DNA of 64,000 nucleotides from Novosphingobium sp. SG707 (GTDB lineage: Bacteria > Pseudomonadota > Alphaproteobacteria > Sphingomonadales > Sphingomonadaceae): contig NZ_JAAZQL010000001.1 of NCBI RefSeq assembly GCF_012275515.1, positions 1,037,006-1,101,005 on the forward strand. The letters run 5' to 3'. Position numbers and translations under genes: made by a program. The notes below the pieces were generated by a model that worked only from the letters and a program-made list of their open reading frames with translations, had not been told where the DNA came from and did no database searches. Shown here piece after piece: positions 9,517 through 18,467 of the stretch; the stretch's first letter is position 1; every line of letters begins with the position of its first letter.

Positions 9517-9614
9517 TTATAGAACTCACATTTAGCCACTGATCCGAACGATCCTGCAAGCGCATCTTCACCTCATCAAACGGGGTCTGCCCCAAAAAGC
9601 CAAGGAGAAGCATC

Positions 9615-10379
9615 ATGGATCGTTTGCAGGATAAGGTCGCCATCATCACCGGGGCCAGCGCCGGGATCGGCCGGGCCACCGCCCGCCTCTTTGCCGCCGA
9701 AGGCGCGCGGCTGGTTGTCGGCGCCCGCCGTCAGGCCGAACTCGACAGTCTGGTCGCGGAAATCAGGGCGGCGGGCGGCGAGGCTGTTGCCGTGGCCGGA
9801 GATGTCCGGGACGAGGCGTTTCACGAAGCGCTGGTGCGCGCGGCGGTGGAGAATTTCGGCCGCCTCGACATCGCCTTCAACAATGCCGGAATCATGGGCG
9901 AGGCCGGCCCCAGCACGCAGGTTTCGGCCGAAGGCTTTGCCGAAACGGTGAACACCAACCTCACCGCCTCCTTCCTTGCCGCCAAGCATCAGATCGCGCA
10001 GATGGTTCAGCATGGCGGCGGCTCGGTGATCTTCACTTCGACCTTTGTCGGCTACAGCTTTTCCTTCCCAGGCGTTGCCGCCTATGCGGCCAGCAAATCG
10101 GGCCTGATCGGCCTGACGCAGGCGCTGGCCGCCGAATTCGGGCCGCAACAGGTTCGGGTCAATGCCATCCTGCCCGGCGCGGTGGATACCGACATGTATC
10201 GCGGCATGAATGACAATGCCGAGAAGCAGGCTTTCATCACCGGCCTCCATGCGCTCAAGCGCGTGGCCAAGCCCGAAGAGATCGCGCGCTCGGTGCTGTA
10301 TCTGGCCTCCGATGACGCCAGTTTCGTCACCGGCACCGCTTCGCTGCTCGACGGGGGGATCTCGATCACCCGAACCTGA
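9615..10379 (+). CDS. SDR family oxidoreductase (3-oxoacyl-ACP reductase-like)
   Basis: 254 residues, classical SDR: cofactor motif TGASAGIGRA, NNAG motif (FNNAGIMG), catalytic YxxxK (YAASKSG), the PGAVDTDMYRG segment and the C-terminal TASLLDGGISITRT. The substrate is unknown. It is divergent from a LysR gene that probably controls it. The start ATG has AAGGAG upstream. Confidence 0.9.
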   Translation: MDRLQDKVAIITGASAGIGRATARLFAAEGARLVVGARRQAELDSLVAEIRAAGGEAVAVAGDVRDEAFHEALVRAAVENFGRLDIAFNNAGIMGEAGPSTQVSAEGFAETVNTNLTASFLAAKHQIAQMVQHGGGSVIFTSTFVGYSFSFPGVAAYAASKSGLIGLTQALAAEFGPQQVRVNAILPGAVDTDMYRGMNDNAEKQAFITGLHALKRVAKPEEIARSVLYLASDDASFVTGTASLLDGGISITRT

Positions 10380-10452
10380 TGATCCCATCGACAATCAGCC
10401 CCCGGCGCGCTGCCCTTAAACAGCCCGCCGGGGGTCGGGGCCGGACGCAAAA

Positions 10453-11736
10453 TCACGCCACAAGAATGATCCGAATATCATTCACATTGGTCAGCGTCGG
10501 GCCGGTGATCAGCAGATCGCCCAGCGGAGCAAAGAAGCTGTAGCTGTCGTGAGAGGCAAGGAAGCCTCTAGCGTCCAACCGCTGTTTTGCCGCGCGGATC
10601 AGCGTGTCCGGGGCGACGACGGCCCCCGCCGCATCATCGCTGCCGTCTATGCCGTCGCTGTCGGCGGCCAGCGCCCAGATGCCCGGCGCGCCCTGCAGAG
10701 CCAGCGCCAGCGACAGGGCAAATTCGGTGTTGCGCCCGCCCTTGCCAAAGGAGGCGCCCGCCAAGGTCACGCTTGCCTCGCCGCCCGACAGGAGGATGGC
10801 GGGTGCCGTGGCCGGGTGGCCCCACTGGCGCGCGGAAAGCGCGATGCCCGCCATGACCCGCCCCAATTCGCGCGCCTCACCCTCGATGGCGTCGCCCAGC
10901 ATCAACGGCGCGAAGCCCAGTTCGCGCGCCTTGTCCGCCGCCGCCATCAGCGCCTGCTGCGGCGAGGCGATCATCCGATATTCGCCCGCCACCGTGCAGG
11001 CCGGGGCCGCCATCATCCTGCGCCGCACCGCCTCGGGCACTGGCAGGCCATAGCGCTCAATGATGGCCAGGGCATCACGCGGCGTTGTGCCATCGGCCAG
11101 CGTCGGCCCTGAGGCGATCGCGGCCGGATCGTCGCCGGGAATATCGCTGATCAACAGGGTATAGACCCGCGCGGGCCCTGCTGCGGCCGCCAGCCTGCCG
11201 CCCTTCACGCGCGAGAGATGGCGGCGCACCGTGTTCATCTCGCCGATCCCCGCGCCGGAGGCCAGCAAAGCGCGGCCCAGCGTCTGGAGATCCTCCAGCC
11301 CCATGCCCTCGACCGGCCATTCCATACAGGCCGACCCGCCGCCCGATACAAGCGCAATCACCAGATCATCCGGCCCCAGCCCCGCAACCGCGGCCAGCAG
11401 GCGCTGCGCCGCCATCACGCTGTTGGCATCGGGCACGGGATGGCCCGCCTCGACGATCTCGATCCGCCCCGCCGCAACCCCATGGCCATAGCGCGTGGCC
11501 ACCACGCCGGAAACGGACACCTGCGGCCCCCATGCCTCCTGCAAGGCCTGATCGAGCGCGGCCGCCATCGCCGCCGAAGCCTTGCCCGCGCCTACCACCA
11601 CACAGCGGCCGCGCGGCGGGGGCGGCAGATGCCCGCGCATCGCCGGGCCGGGCAGCGCGGCCTCAATCGCCGCACCATGCACCGCGCGCAGGATGGCCCG
11701 GGCCTCGGCATCGCTCAGGGAAAGATTCTCAGACAT
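10453..11736 (-). CDS. Glycerate 2-kinase (GckA/TtuD family, DUF4147-MOFRL)
   Basis: About 427 residues. The N-terminal DUF4147 domain carries CVVVGAGKASAAMA, IALVSGGGSACMEWP and NTVRRHLSRVKGGRL; the C-terminal MOFRL domain carries LSGGEASVTL and ALAADSDGIDGS. Enzymes of this type phosphorylate D-glycerate to 2-phosphoglycerate; older annotations call them hydroxypyruvate reductase (TtuD). MSENLSL was taken as start rather than the ATG seven codons upstream, which adds nothing conserved. The gene stands alone and converges with the SDR gene. Confidence 0.88.
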   Translation of the reverse strand: MSENLSLSDAEARAILRAVHGAAIEAALPGPAMRGHLPPPPRGRCVVVGAGKASAAMAAALDQALQEAWGPQVSVSGVVATRYGHGVAAGRIEIVEAGHPVPDANSVMAAQRLLAAVAGLGPDDLVIALVSGGGSACMEWPVEGMGLEDLQTLGRALLASGAGIGEMNTVRRHLSRVKGGRLAAAAGPARVYTLLISDIPGDDPAAIASGPTLADGTTPRDALAIIERYGLPVPEAVRRRMMAAPACTVAGEYRMIASPQQALMAAADKARELGFAPLMLGDAIEGEARELGRVMAGIALSARQWGHPATAPAILLSGGEASVTLAGASFGKGGRNTEFALSLALALQGAPGIWALAADSDGIDGSDDAAGAVVAPDTLIRAAKQRLDARGFLASHDSYSFFAPLGDLLITGPTLTNVNDIRIILVA

Positions 11737-11859
11737 TGCCGCCGATGATGGCAGCAATCATCGCGTCCGTCACCTCGCGCATGACCTCGGCTCGCCTAAA
11801 GGTGCTGTTTCGACCGCTTGTTTGAGGGGGCAGGCGCGATCCGCCTCCCTTTGGCAACC

Positions 11860-12351
11860 TCACTTCACGCGATAAAAGCGTATCCGCACCGAACGAACCC
11901 CGCCCGGCTGTGTTTCAGGCACCAGAATGCCGACAAACGCCTCCTTGGCCAGCCAGCCATATTTGCCCATCGGCACCTCGAACACCGGGAACGTCCGGAC
12001 ACCGGGCGCCCGGCCCGGCTCGGGCGGGCATGACACGCCCTGATTGAGAACGTTGATGATCGTGCCATCGTCGGTCTGCAGCATATAGTCGGCCTTGATC
12101 TGCAAACAGCCATCGGCGCGCCGCAATTGCCAGTCCCACCCGCCGGGCATGACCTTGCCCGCGATGCCGGGGCCGCTGAACGTGCCTCCGGTGATCGGCA
12201 CGATATTGCGCGCGCCCAGCGCGGTTGTGCCCACCGGCACATTGGCCGCCAGCGTGACCACCTCTTCAAAGGCGAATTCCAGTTGCGGCTCTGCCGCCTG
12301 CGCCTGTCCGGCGATCAACAGCGCCAGCACAGCCGGAACGTAGGATTTCAT
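11860..12351 (-). CDS. Secreted DUF3237 domain-containing protein
   Basis: 163 residues with a signal peptide (MKSYVPAVLALLIAGQAQA) followed by the DUF3237 core: ITGGTFSGPGIAGKVMPGG, DWQL and LQTDDGTIINVLNQG. The domain is a small beta-barrel of unknown function; export to the periplasm is predicted. It lies 18 nt after the cytochrome b561-YceI fusion on the same strand and is probably the last gene of that operon. Confidence 0.85.
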   Translation of the reverse strand: MKSYVPAVLALLIAGQAQAAEPQLEFAFEEVVTLAANVPVGTTALGARNIVPITGGTFSGPGIAGKVMPGGWDWQLRRADGCLQIKADYMLQTDDGTIINVLNQGVSCPPEPGRAPGVRTFPVFEVPMGKYGWLAKEAFVGILVPETQPGGVRSVRIRFYRVK

Positions 12352-12369
12352 GCCCTTCCCTCTCCTTTT

Positions 12370-13608
12370 TTAAAGCCGGTGTGCCTTCAGGCTGAACGAC
12401 AGGCCCACCTCGGCGCCGATCTGGTCGGTCGCGCTCCATTGCCCGGTGCCGACATGCAGCGCGATCCGGTCCAGCTTTGCGCTACCTTTGACGGTGGCCT
12501 TATCCTCGGCAACCTTCAGATCGAAGAGCAGCGTGACCGGCACCTTGACTCCGTTGATCGCCAGCGCGCCATCGGCGGAAAATTTGTCGCCGCCCAGAGG
12601 CTTGAACCCGGAGGCCGTGAACACCGCCCGGCCCATCGGCGAGGAGCCAAAGAATTCCGGCCCCTGCAGCATCGAATCGCGCGTTTGGTCGCCGCTCGAC
12701 GCGCTGGCCAGTTGCACTGTCACGGCCAGTTTTGCCGTCTGCGGATGATCGGGGTCATAGGTTACCTTGCCGGTCCATTTGCCGAACCGGCCCTCGATCG
12801 GCCCGCCATTGACCGTGGCGGAAAAACCCAGTCGCCCGCCCGGCTCGATGGCCCAGTCATGGGTCAGGGGCTTGTCCGGCTCGGCCGAAGCGGCGGCAAC
12901 CGGGGTTTCCTCGACCGGCGGCGCTTCAGAAGCGACAGGCACAGGCGCAACAGGTGCGACAGGTGTCGCCGCCACAGGCCCTGCCCGATAGATCACCAAA
13001 GGCAGCGCGAAACTGACCCCCAGAGCGCCCAGCGCCAGCACCACCGCGCCCCATACAGAGCGGACATGCGCGGGCATCATGCGCGGCACCACCCAATCCT
13101 CGCGCCGCGCCGCCAACTGATGCTTGAGCGCCCCGCCAATATGCAAAGCGATCAGTCCCGCGCCCAGCCAGGCGAGCAGCGAATGCCCCGCCTCAATCCC
13201 GTCATGCCAGCCATGGCTGATCGGCAGATGCGGCAAGGGAATGGTGTGAAACAGCAAGGTCGGCACCGCCACCGACGCCGTCGACACCAGCGCCCATCCC
13301 GTCAAAGGCCCGCCGATCATGAAGAGATAGAGCAGCCCATGCACCCCCGAGGCCAGCAGGGTCTGCCATCGCGGCCCCTCCACCGGCGCAGGCCGGGGCG
13401 AGACCACCCGCACCGCCACCCGCAGCAGCGAGAGCAGCAGAATGGCCATGCCGATGCTCTTGTGGAACTGAAACGCCGCAAACATCACCGCCGAACGCGG
13501 CATGTCGGCCATATGCCAGCCCAGCCCAAGCTGGAACATCAGCAGCGCGGCAATCGCCCAGTGCAGGATGATGGCCATGGGGCGATAGCGGAGGGGCGTA
13601 TTGCTCAT
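12370..13608 (-). CDS. Cytochrome b561-YceI domain fusion protein
   Basis: 412 residues with two parts. Residues about 1-205 form a four-helix cytochrome b561 with haem-ligand histidines in AIILHWAIAALL, FQFHKSIGM, GIEAGHSLLAW and ALHIGGALKHQ. After one more hydrophobic helix and a Pro/Ala/Val-rich linker (about 225-250), a periplasmic YceI lipocalin-like domain follows, with SMLQGPEFF and FSADGALAINGVKVPV. YceI binds isoprenoid chains, and b561 exchanges electrons with quinones, so the fusion could act on a quinone- or isoprenoid-like ligand; this is inference. It starts 3 nt after the end of a second, stand-alone YceI gene. Confidence 0.9.
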   Translation of the reverse strand: MSNTPLRYRPMAIILHWAIAALLMFQLGLGWHMADMPRSAVMFAAFQFHKSIGMAILLLSLLRVAVRVVSPRPAPVEGPRWQTLLASGVHGLLYLFMIGGPLTGWALVSTASVAVPTLLFHTIPLPHLPISHGWHDGIEAGHSLLAWLGAGLIALHIGGALKHQLAARREDWVVPRMMPAHVRSVWGAVVLALGALGVSFALPLVIYRAGPVAATPVAPVAPVPVASEAPPVEETPVAAASAEPDKPLTHDWAIEPGGRLGFSATVNGGPIEGRFGKWTGKVTYDPDHPQTAKLAVTVQLASASSGDQTRDSMLQGPEFFGSSPMGRAVFTASGFKPLGGDKFSADGALAINGVKVPVTLLFDLKVAEDKATVKGSAKLDRIALHVGTGQWSATDQIGAEVGLSFSLKAHRL

Positions 13609-13611
13609 AGT

Positions 13612-14220
13612 TTACTTCTTCTTTGAAAATTCGGCGTCAATGTCGATGCTCACATCGTCACCGACAAAGGGCAGGAAGGTCTTCATACCAAAATCCGACC
13701 GCTTGAACTGCATATGGCCGGTCAACCCGATCCGCTTGTCATTGGCAAGGCCCGTGCCCACCCCGATCAGCGTCACGTCCATCGGCACATCGCGCGTCAC
13801 GCCCAGCAGGGTCAGCCGACCATTGACCCGCGCATGGGTGGCATCCACCCGCACCAGTCCGCCCGCAACATAATGCGCGGCGGGGAAAGCCGCGACATTG
13901 AAGAAACCGGCGCCGCGCAATTCCTTGTCGCGCGCCTCGTTGTCGGTGCTCAGCGATGCGGCGTCGACCGAAACGTCCAGCGTGGCCGCCTCCGGCTTTG
14001 CCGGATCAAAGGTCAATTCCCCGCCCGCTTTGGCAAAACGCAGGGTGGTCTTGGAAAAGCCGAGATGATCGACCCGCGCGGCAACGGCGGTATGGGTAGG
14101 ATCGGCGGCATAGGTGCCCGCCTCGATCCGGGCGACATCGGTCCCCTGGCTGGCAGCCAGCGCAGGGGCGGCGAGAACGGCAAAGGGGGCAAAAAGCAGC
14201 AGCGGGATAAGGCGTTTCAT
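13612..14220 (-). CDS. YceI family periplasmic protein
   Basis: 202 residues with a signal peptide (MKRLIPLLLFAPFAVLAAPA) and a YceI lipocalin-like domain: GTYAADPTHTAVAARVDHLG, RDKELRGAGFFNVAAFPAAH, VNGRLTLLGVTRDVPMDV and FGMKTFLPFVGDDVSI. YceI proteins hold polyisoprenoids in the periplasm. The start is the ATG with GGAG upstream; the five-codon longer start lacks support. First gene of an operon with the b561-YceI fusion and the DUF3237 gene. Confidence 0.93.
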   Translation of the reverse strand: MKRLIPLLLFAPFAVLAAPALAASQGTDVARIEAGTYAADPTHTAVAARVDHLGFSKTTLRFAKAGGELTFDPAKPEAATLDVSVDAASLSTDNEARDKELRGAGFFNVAAFPAAHYVAGGLVRVDATHARVNGRLTLLGVTRDVPMDVTLIGVGTGLANDKRIGLTGHMQFKRSDFGMKTFLPFVGDDVSIDIDAEFSKKK

Positions 14221-14524
14221 GGAAGGAGACTCCAAAGGTACTTAACCATAGCAAAAATCAGCGCGTGTCGCGCGAAATCAGACGCACCGGCCCAATCAGC
14301 CGCGATGGCCTCGACGGCGCATCGGCGCGACAGGTTTTCGCCTTCGTCCATGCGCCACGCTGGCTGGCGCGATCGCGAAGTCAGGCCTCATTTTATGAAA
14401 ACTTCACGCCGCCTGCCCCAGCCTCACATGGCAATTTAGCGCGCATATGAAGCATCGCTGGTCCGTGCCGCATCGGGGGCCGCCCCTTTGCGACATCCTT
14501 TAATCCGCAAAGGATGCCCATGCG
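14221..14524. other. Intergenic region upstream of the kdp operon
   Basis: No gene seen. It holds the promoters of the divergent yceI and kdp operons, an AT-rich patch around 14389-14410 that could be a KdpE-type site, a GCGCCA/TGGCGC hairpin (14352-14370) and the kdp leader hairpin listed separately. None of the promoter elements can be fixed with confidence. Confidence 0.4.
14494..14516 (+). promoter_or_regulatory. Leader hairpin sequestering the ribosome-binding site of the kdp operon
   Basis: CATCCTTT and AAAGGATG form a perfect 8-bp stem with a 7-nt loop. The 3' arm contains AGGA, the Shine-Dalgarno of the ATG at 14525. If the hairpin forms in the mRNA, it should reduce translation of the first kdp reading frame until it is opened. 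Confidence 0.5.
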
Positions 14525-14608
14525 ATGAATGACCTTGTCTGGCTCTGTATGCTCGCCGGCCTCGTGCTGGCCAGCCTTGCCTTTCTGCGCCTGGTCGAGC
14601 GCGCCTGA
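14525..14608 (+). CDS. 27-residue single-helix membrane peptide preceding kdpF
   Basis: Translation: MNDLVWLCMLAGLVLA then SLAFLRLVERA, one hydrophobic helix with an Arg/Glu C-terminus. AGGA lies 10 nt upstream. It ends 18 nt before a true kdpF, so it is an additional small peptide in the kdp operon. Size, topology and position suggest a small accessory of the Kdp pump or of KdpD. No family is recognised; translation is inferred from the ribosome-binding site and operon position only. Confidence 0.6.
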   Translation: MNDLVWLCMLAGLVLASLAFLRLVERA

Positions 14609-14626
14609 ACTTTAAGGAAACCGGCA

Positions 14627-14716
14627 ATGACCCTTTCGCTCTGGCTGGCCGCGCTGACCGCGCTGGGCCTGCTCGCTTATCTGGTGGTCGCGCTGCTGCG
14701 GCCCGAAAAGTTCTAG
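14627..14716 (+). CDS. kdpF: Potassium-transporting ATPase subunit KdpF
   Basis: 29 residues, one membrane helix, ending in the family signature LLRPEKF, so it is recognised despite its size. KdpF stabilises the KdpABC complex in the inner membrane. AAGGAAACC precedes the start. kdpA follows after 13 nt. Confidence 0.9.
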   Translation: MTLSLWLAALTALGLLAYLVVALLRPEKF

Positions 14717-14729
14717 AAAGGAAGCGCCC

Positions 14730-16433
14730 GTGACAAATGGCATGACCATGTCCGGCTGGGGCCTGATCCTCATTTTCACCGCGCTGGTGGCGCTGCTGGC
14801 CAAGCCGGTCGGCCAATGGCTGTTTGCGCTTTATGAAGGGCACGACACGCCGCTGCACCGCCTGTTGGGCCCGGTGGAACGCGGGTTTTACCGCGCATCG
14901 GGCCTGGATCCGGCCCGCGAACAGGGCTGGCTGGCCTATGGGCTGCATATGCTGGCCTTTCAGGTGGTGCTCACGCTTTTTACCTATGCGATCCTGCGGC
15001 TTCAGGGTGTCTTGCCGATGAACCCGCGCGGATTGGCCGGGATCGGCGCGGATGGCGCGATAAACACCGCCATTGCCTTTGTCACCAACACCAACTGGCA
15101 ATGGTATGCGGGCGAGAGTGTGCTCTCGAACTTCAGCCAGATGGTGGGCCTCACGATCCATAACTTTCTCTCGGCCGCCACGGGCATCGCCATTGCCTTT
15201 GCCCTGTTTCGCGGCTTTGCCCGCCATGAGGCCAAGACGGTCGGCAATTTCTGGGCCGATTGCACCCGCGTGACGCTTTATCTGCTGCTGCCGCTCTGTG
15301 TGGTTTACGCGCTGTTTCTGGTGGCCTGCGGCGTGCCACAGACCTTCGCCAGTCTGGTCGAGGCCCATACGCTGGAGGGCGCAAAGCAAGCCATCGTGCT
15401 TGGCCCCGTCGCCAGTCAGGAAGCGATCAAGATGCTGGGCACCAATGGCGGCGGTTTCTACAATGCCAATTCGGCCCATCCCTTCGAAAACCCCAGCGCG
15501 CTGACCAATTTCGTCCAGATGCTCTCGATCTTTGCCATCGGGTCGGGCCTGACATGGTGCTTTGGCCGGGCGGTGGGCAACACGCGTCAGGGCTGGGCGA
15601 TCCTTTGCGCGATGCTGATCCTGTTCGTGGCGGGCGCCGGCATCGCCTATTGGCAGGAGGCCGATGGCGCCACTCTGGCCATGGCGGGCGGCCATATGGA
15701 GGGCAAGGAAGTGCGCTTCGGCATCGCCGTCAGCGCCCTGTTCTCTGCCGTCACCACCGCGGCCAGTTGCGGCGCGGTCAACGCCATGCACGACAGTTTC
15801 ACCGCGATCGGCGGCCTGATCCCGATCTTCAACATGCAGCTTGGCGAGATCGTCATCGGCGGCGTGGGCTCGGGGATCTACGGCTTTCTGCTCTTTGCGC
15901 TGCTGGCGGTGTTCGTAGCCGGGCTGATGGTGGGGCGCACGCCCGAATATGTCGGCAAGAAGATCGAGGCGCGCGAGGTCAAACTGGCCGTACTGGCGAT
16001 TGCCGTGCTGCCGCTCTCGATCCTTGGGTTTACCGCGCTGGCCGCCGTGCTGCCTGCGGGGCTGGCAGGGCCGCTCAACAAAGGCCCGCATGGGTTCAGC
16101 GAAATCCTCTACGCCTTCTCATCGGCCACGGCCAACAATGGTTCGGCCTTTGCGGGGCTGAGCGCGGGCACGCCCTTCTATAACGGCCTGCTGGGCGTGG
16201 CGATGTGGGTCGGGCGCTTCTTTGTCATCATCCCAGTGCTGGCCATCGCGGGCAGCCTTGCCGCCAAGCGGCATACGCCCGCCACCGCCGGTTCGTTCCC
16301 CACCACCGGAGTGCTGTGGGTTGGCCTGCTGATCGGGGTGATCCTGATCCTTGGCGGCCTGACCTTCCTGCCCAGCCTCGCGCTTGGCCCGATTGCCGAT
16401 CAGGTGTCGGTGCTGGCCCATACCGCTTTCTAA
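14730..16433 (+). CDS. kdpA: Potassium-transporting ATPase subunit KdpA
   Basis: 567 residues, the potassium-translocating channel-like subunit. All four selectivity-loop regions are present: NTNWQWYAGE, GTNGGGFYNANSAHPFENP, AASCGAVNAMHDSF and ATANNGSAFAG. About ten membrane segments are predicted. The start is a GTG with AAAGGAAG upstream; an ATG four codons later is an alternative. Second structural gene of the kdp operon, induced by KdpDE under potassium limitation or osmotic stress. Confidence 0.97.
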   Translation: MTNGMTMSGWGLILIFTALVALLAKPVGQWLFALYEGHDTPLHRLLGPVERGFYRASGLDPAREQGWLAYGLHMLAFQVVLTLFTYAILRLQGVLPMNPRGLAGIGADGAINTAIAFVTNTNWQWYAGESVLSNFSQMVGLTIHNFLSAATGIAIAFALFRGFARHEAKTVGNFWADCTRVTLYLLLPLCVVYALFLVACGVPQTFASLVEAHTLEGAKQAIVLGPVASQEAIKMLGTNGGGFYNANSAHPFENPSALTNFVQMLSIFAIGSGLTWCFGRAVGNTRQGWAILCAMLILFVAGAGIAYWQEADGATLAMAGGHMEGKEVRFGIAVSALFSAVTTAASCGAVNAMHDSFTAIGGLIPIFNMQLGEIVIGGVGSGIYGFLLFALLAVFVAGLMVGRTPEYVGKKIEAREVKLAVLAIAVLPLSILGFTALAAVLPAGLAGPLNKGPHGFSEILYAFSSATANNGSAFAGLSAGTPFYNGLLGVAMWVGRFFVIIPVLAIAGSLAAKRHTPATAGSFPTTGVLWVGLLIGVILILGGLTFLPSLALGPIADQVSVLAHTAF

Positions 16434-16445
16434 AGGACGATAGAG

Positions 16446-18455
16446 ATGTCCACCCCCCAATCGATGTTTGCGCCCGAACTGGTGCTGCCCGCGATGCGCG
16501 ATGCCTTGCGCAAGCTGGCCCCGCGCGAGCTTATCGGCAATCCGGTGCTGTTCACCACGGCGGTTGTCGCCACGCTGCTGACGATCCTGCTGGTCATTGG
16601 CGATGGCGGCCTGTCGCTGGGCTTTCAACTGCAACTGATCGTCTGGCTCTGGCTAACCGTGCTGTTCGGCACCTTTGCCGAGGCGCTGGCCGAAGGGCGG
16701 GGCCGGGCGCAGGCGGCATCCCTGCGCGCCACCAAATCCGATCTTGTCGCCCGCCTGCTCGATGGCCGCATGGTCCCGGCCAGCCAGTTGCAGCGCGGCG
16801 ACGAGGTGATCGTGGAAACCGGCGACCTGATCCCGGCCGATGGCGAAGTGATCAAGGGCGTGGCCAGCGTCAACGAGGCCGCCATCACCGGCGAGAGCGC
16901 CCCCGTGATCCGCGAGGCCGGCGGCGACCGCAGCGCCGTCACCGCCGGCACGCGCGTCATTTCCGACCATATCCGCGTGCGCGTAACGCAGGAGCCGGGC
17001 CAAGGCTTTCTCGACCGCATGATCGCGCTGGTCGAAGGCGCGCAGCGGCAAAAGACCCCCAATGAGATCGCGTTGACGATCCTGCTGGTGGGGCTGACCA
17101 TCATCTTCCTGATCGCGGTATCGACCATTCCCGCCTTTGCCCATTATGCGGGGGGCGGCGTGCCGGTGGCGGTGCTGGCGGCGCTGCTCATCACGCTCAT
17201 TCCCACCACGATTGCCGCGCTGCTCTCGGCCATCGGCATTGCGGGGATGGACCGGTTGGTGCGCTTCAACGTGCTGGCCAAATCGGGGCGCGCAGTCGAG
17301 GCGGCGGGCGACATTGACGTGCTGCTGCTGGACAAGACCGGGACGATCACCGTGGGCGACCGGGCGGCCTGCGAATTCCGCCCCCTGACCGGCGTGGCGA
17401 TGGAACGTTTGGCGCAGGCCGCGCTGATGGCCAGCCTGGCCGATGAAACGCCCGAGGGGCGCAGCATCGTGGTGCTGGCCCGCGCCGCCTATCTGGCGCA
17501 GGGCGCGTTGCCCGAGGATGCGCAGATCATCCCCTTTACCGCCCAGACCCGCCTGTCGGGCATCCGCACCGGCCAGAGCCTTATCCAGAAAGGCGCGGTG
17601 GATTCGCTGCTGCGCGCCCATCCCGATGCCGCGCAAGGCGCCTCCGCCGAACTGCGCCGCATCGCCGATGACATCGCCCGCCTTGGCCAGACCCCGCTGG
17701 GCGTGGCGGAAAATGGTCGGTTGCTGGGGGTCGTTGCTCTCAAGGACGTCATCAAATCGGGCGTGCGCGACCGTTTTGCCCAATTGCGCCATATGGGCAT
17801 CCGCACGGTGATGATCACCGGCGACAATCCCCTGACCGCCGCCGCCATTGCCGCCGAGGCAGGCGTCGATGATTTCCTTGCCGAGGCGACACCCGAGGAC
17901 AAGCTGGCGCTGATCCGGCAGGAGCAGCAGGGCGGGCGTCTGGTGGCCATGTGCGGCGATGGGACGAATGACGCGCCCGCGCTAGCGCAGGCCGATGTGG
18001 GCGTGGCGATGAACACCGGCACGCAGGCCGCGCGCGAGGCGGGCAATATGGTCGATCTGGACTCTGACCCGACCAAGCTGATCGAGATCGTGGGTCTGGG
18101 CAAACAATTGCTGATGACGCGCGGGGCGCTGACCACCTTCAGCGTGGCCAATGATGTGGCCAAATATTTCGCCATCATCCCGGCCATGTTTGTCGTGCTT
18201 TATCCCGGCCTTGGCGCGCTCAATGTGATGGGGTTGACCAGCCCACAAAGCGCGATCCTGTCGGCCATCATCTTCAACGCACTGATCATTCCGGCGCTGG
18301 TGCCGCTGGCGCTGAGAGGCGTAACCTATCGCCCGATGGGGGCCGGGCCGATGCTGGCGCGCAATCTGGCGATCTATGGGCTGGGCGGTCTGATCGCGCC
18401 CTTTGTCGGCATCAAGGCGATCGATCTTGCCGTTGCCGCGCTCAATCTGGCCTGA
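16446..18455 (+). CDS. kdpB: Potassium-transporting P-type ATPase subunit KdpB
   Basis: 669 residues, the ATP-hydrolysing subunit. It has the phosphorylated aspartate in DKTGTIT (about D296), TGES (residues 148-151, whose serine is an inhibitory phosphorylation site in E. coli KdpB), [14 protein letters not shown] and the hinge [16 protein letters not shown]. It works with KdpA, KdpC and KdpF in the inner membrane. Spacing to kdpA and kdpC is 12 nt each. Confidence 0.97.
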   Translation: MSTPQSMFAPELVLPAMRDALRKLAPRELIGNPVLFTTAVVATLLTILLVIGDGGLSLGFQLQLIVWLWLTVLFGTFAEALAEGRGRAQAASLRATKSDLVARLLDGRMVPASQLQRGDEVIVETGDLIPADGEVIKGVASVNEAAITGESAPVIREAGGDRSAVTAGTRVISDHIRVRVTQEPGQGFLDRMIALVEGAQRQKTPNEIALTILLVGLTIIFLIAVSTIPAFAHYAGGGVPVAVLAALLITLIPTTIAALLSAIGIAGMDRLVRFNVLAKSGRAVEAAGDIDVLLLDKTGTITVGDRAACEFRPLTGVAMERLAQAALMASLADETPEGRSIVVLARAAYLAQGALPEDAQIIPFTAQTRLSGIRTGQSLIQKGAVDSLLRAHPDAAQGASAELRRIADDIARLGQTPLGVAENGRLLGVVALKDVIKSGVRDRFAQLRHMGIRTVMITGDNPLTAAAIAAEAGVDDFLAEATPEDKLALIRQEQQGGRLVAMCGDGTNDAPALAQADVGVAMNTGTQAAREAGNMVDLDSDPTKLIEIVGLGKQLLMTRGALTTFSVANDVAKYFAIIPAMFVVLYPGLGALNVMGLTSPQSAILSAIIFNALIIPALVPLALRGVTYRPMGAGPMLARNLAIYGLGGLIAPFVGIKAIDLAVAALNLA

Positions 18456-18467
18456 GGGAGAGTACCC

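Noticed and set aside
14436..16091. 551-codon minus-strand frame opposite kdpA and the kdp leader
   Set aside because: Composition is Gln/His/Arg-rich as expected for an antisense shadow of a GC-rich gene; kdpA is certain on the plus strand.
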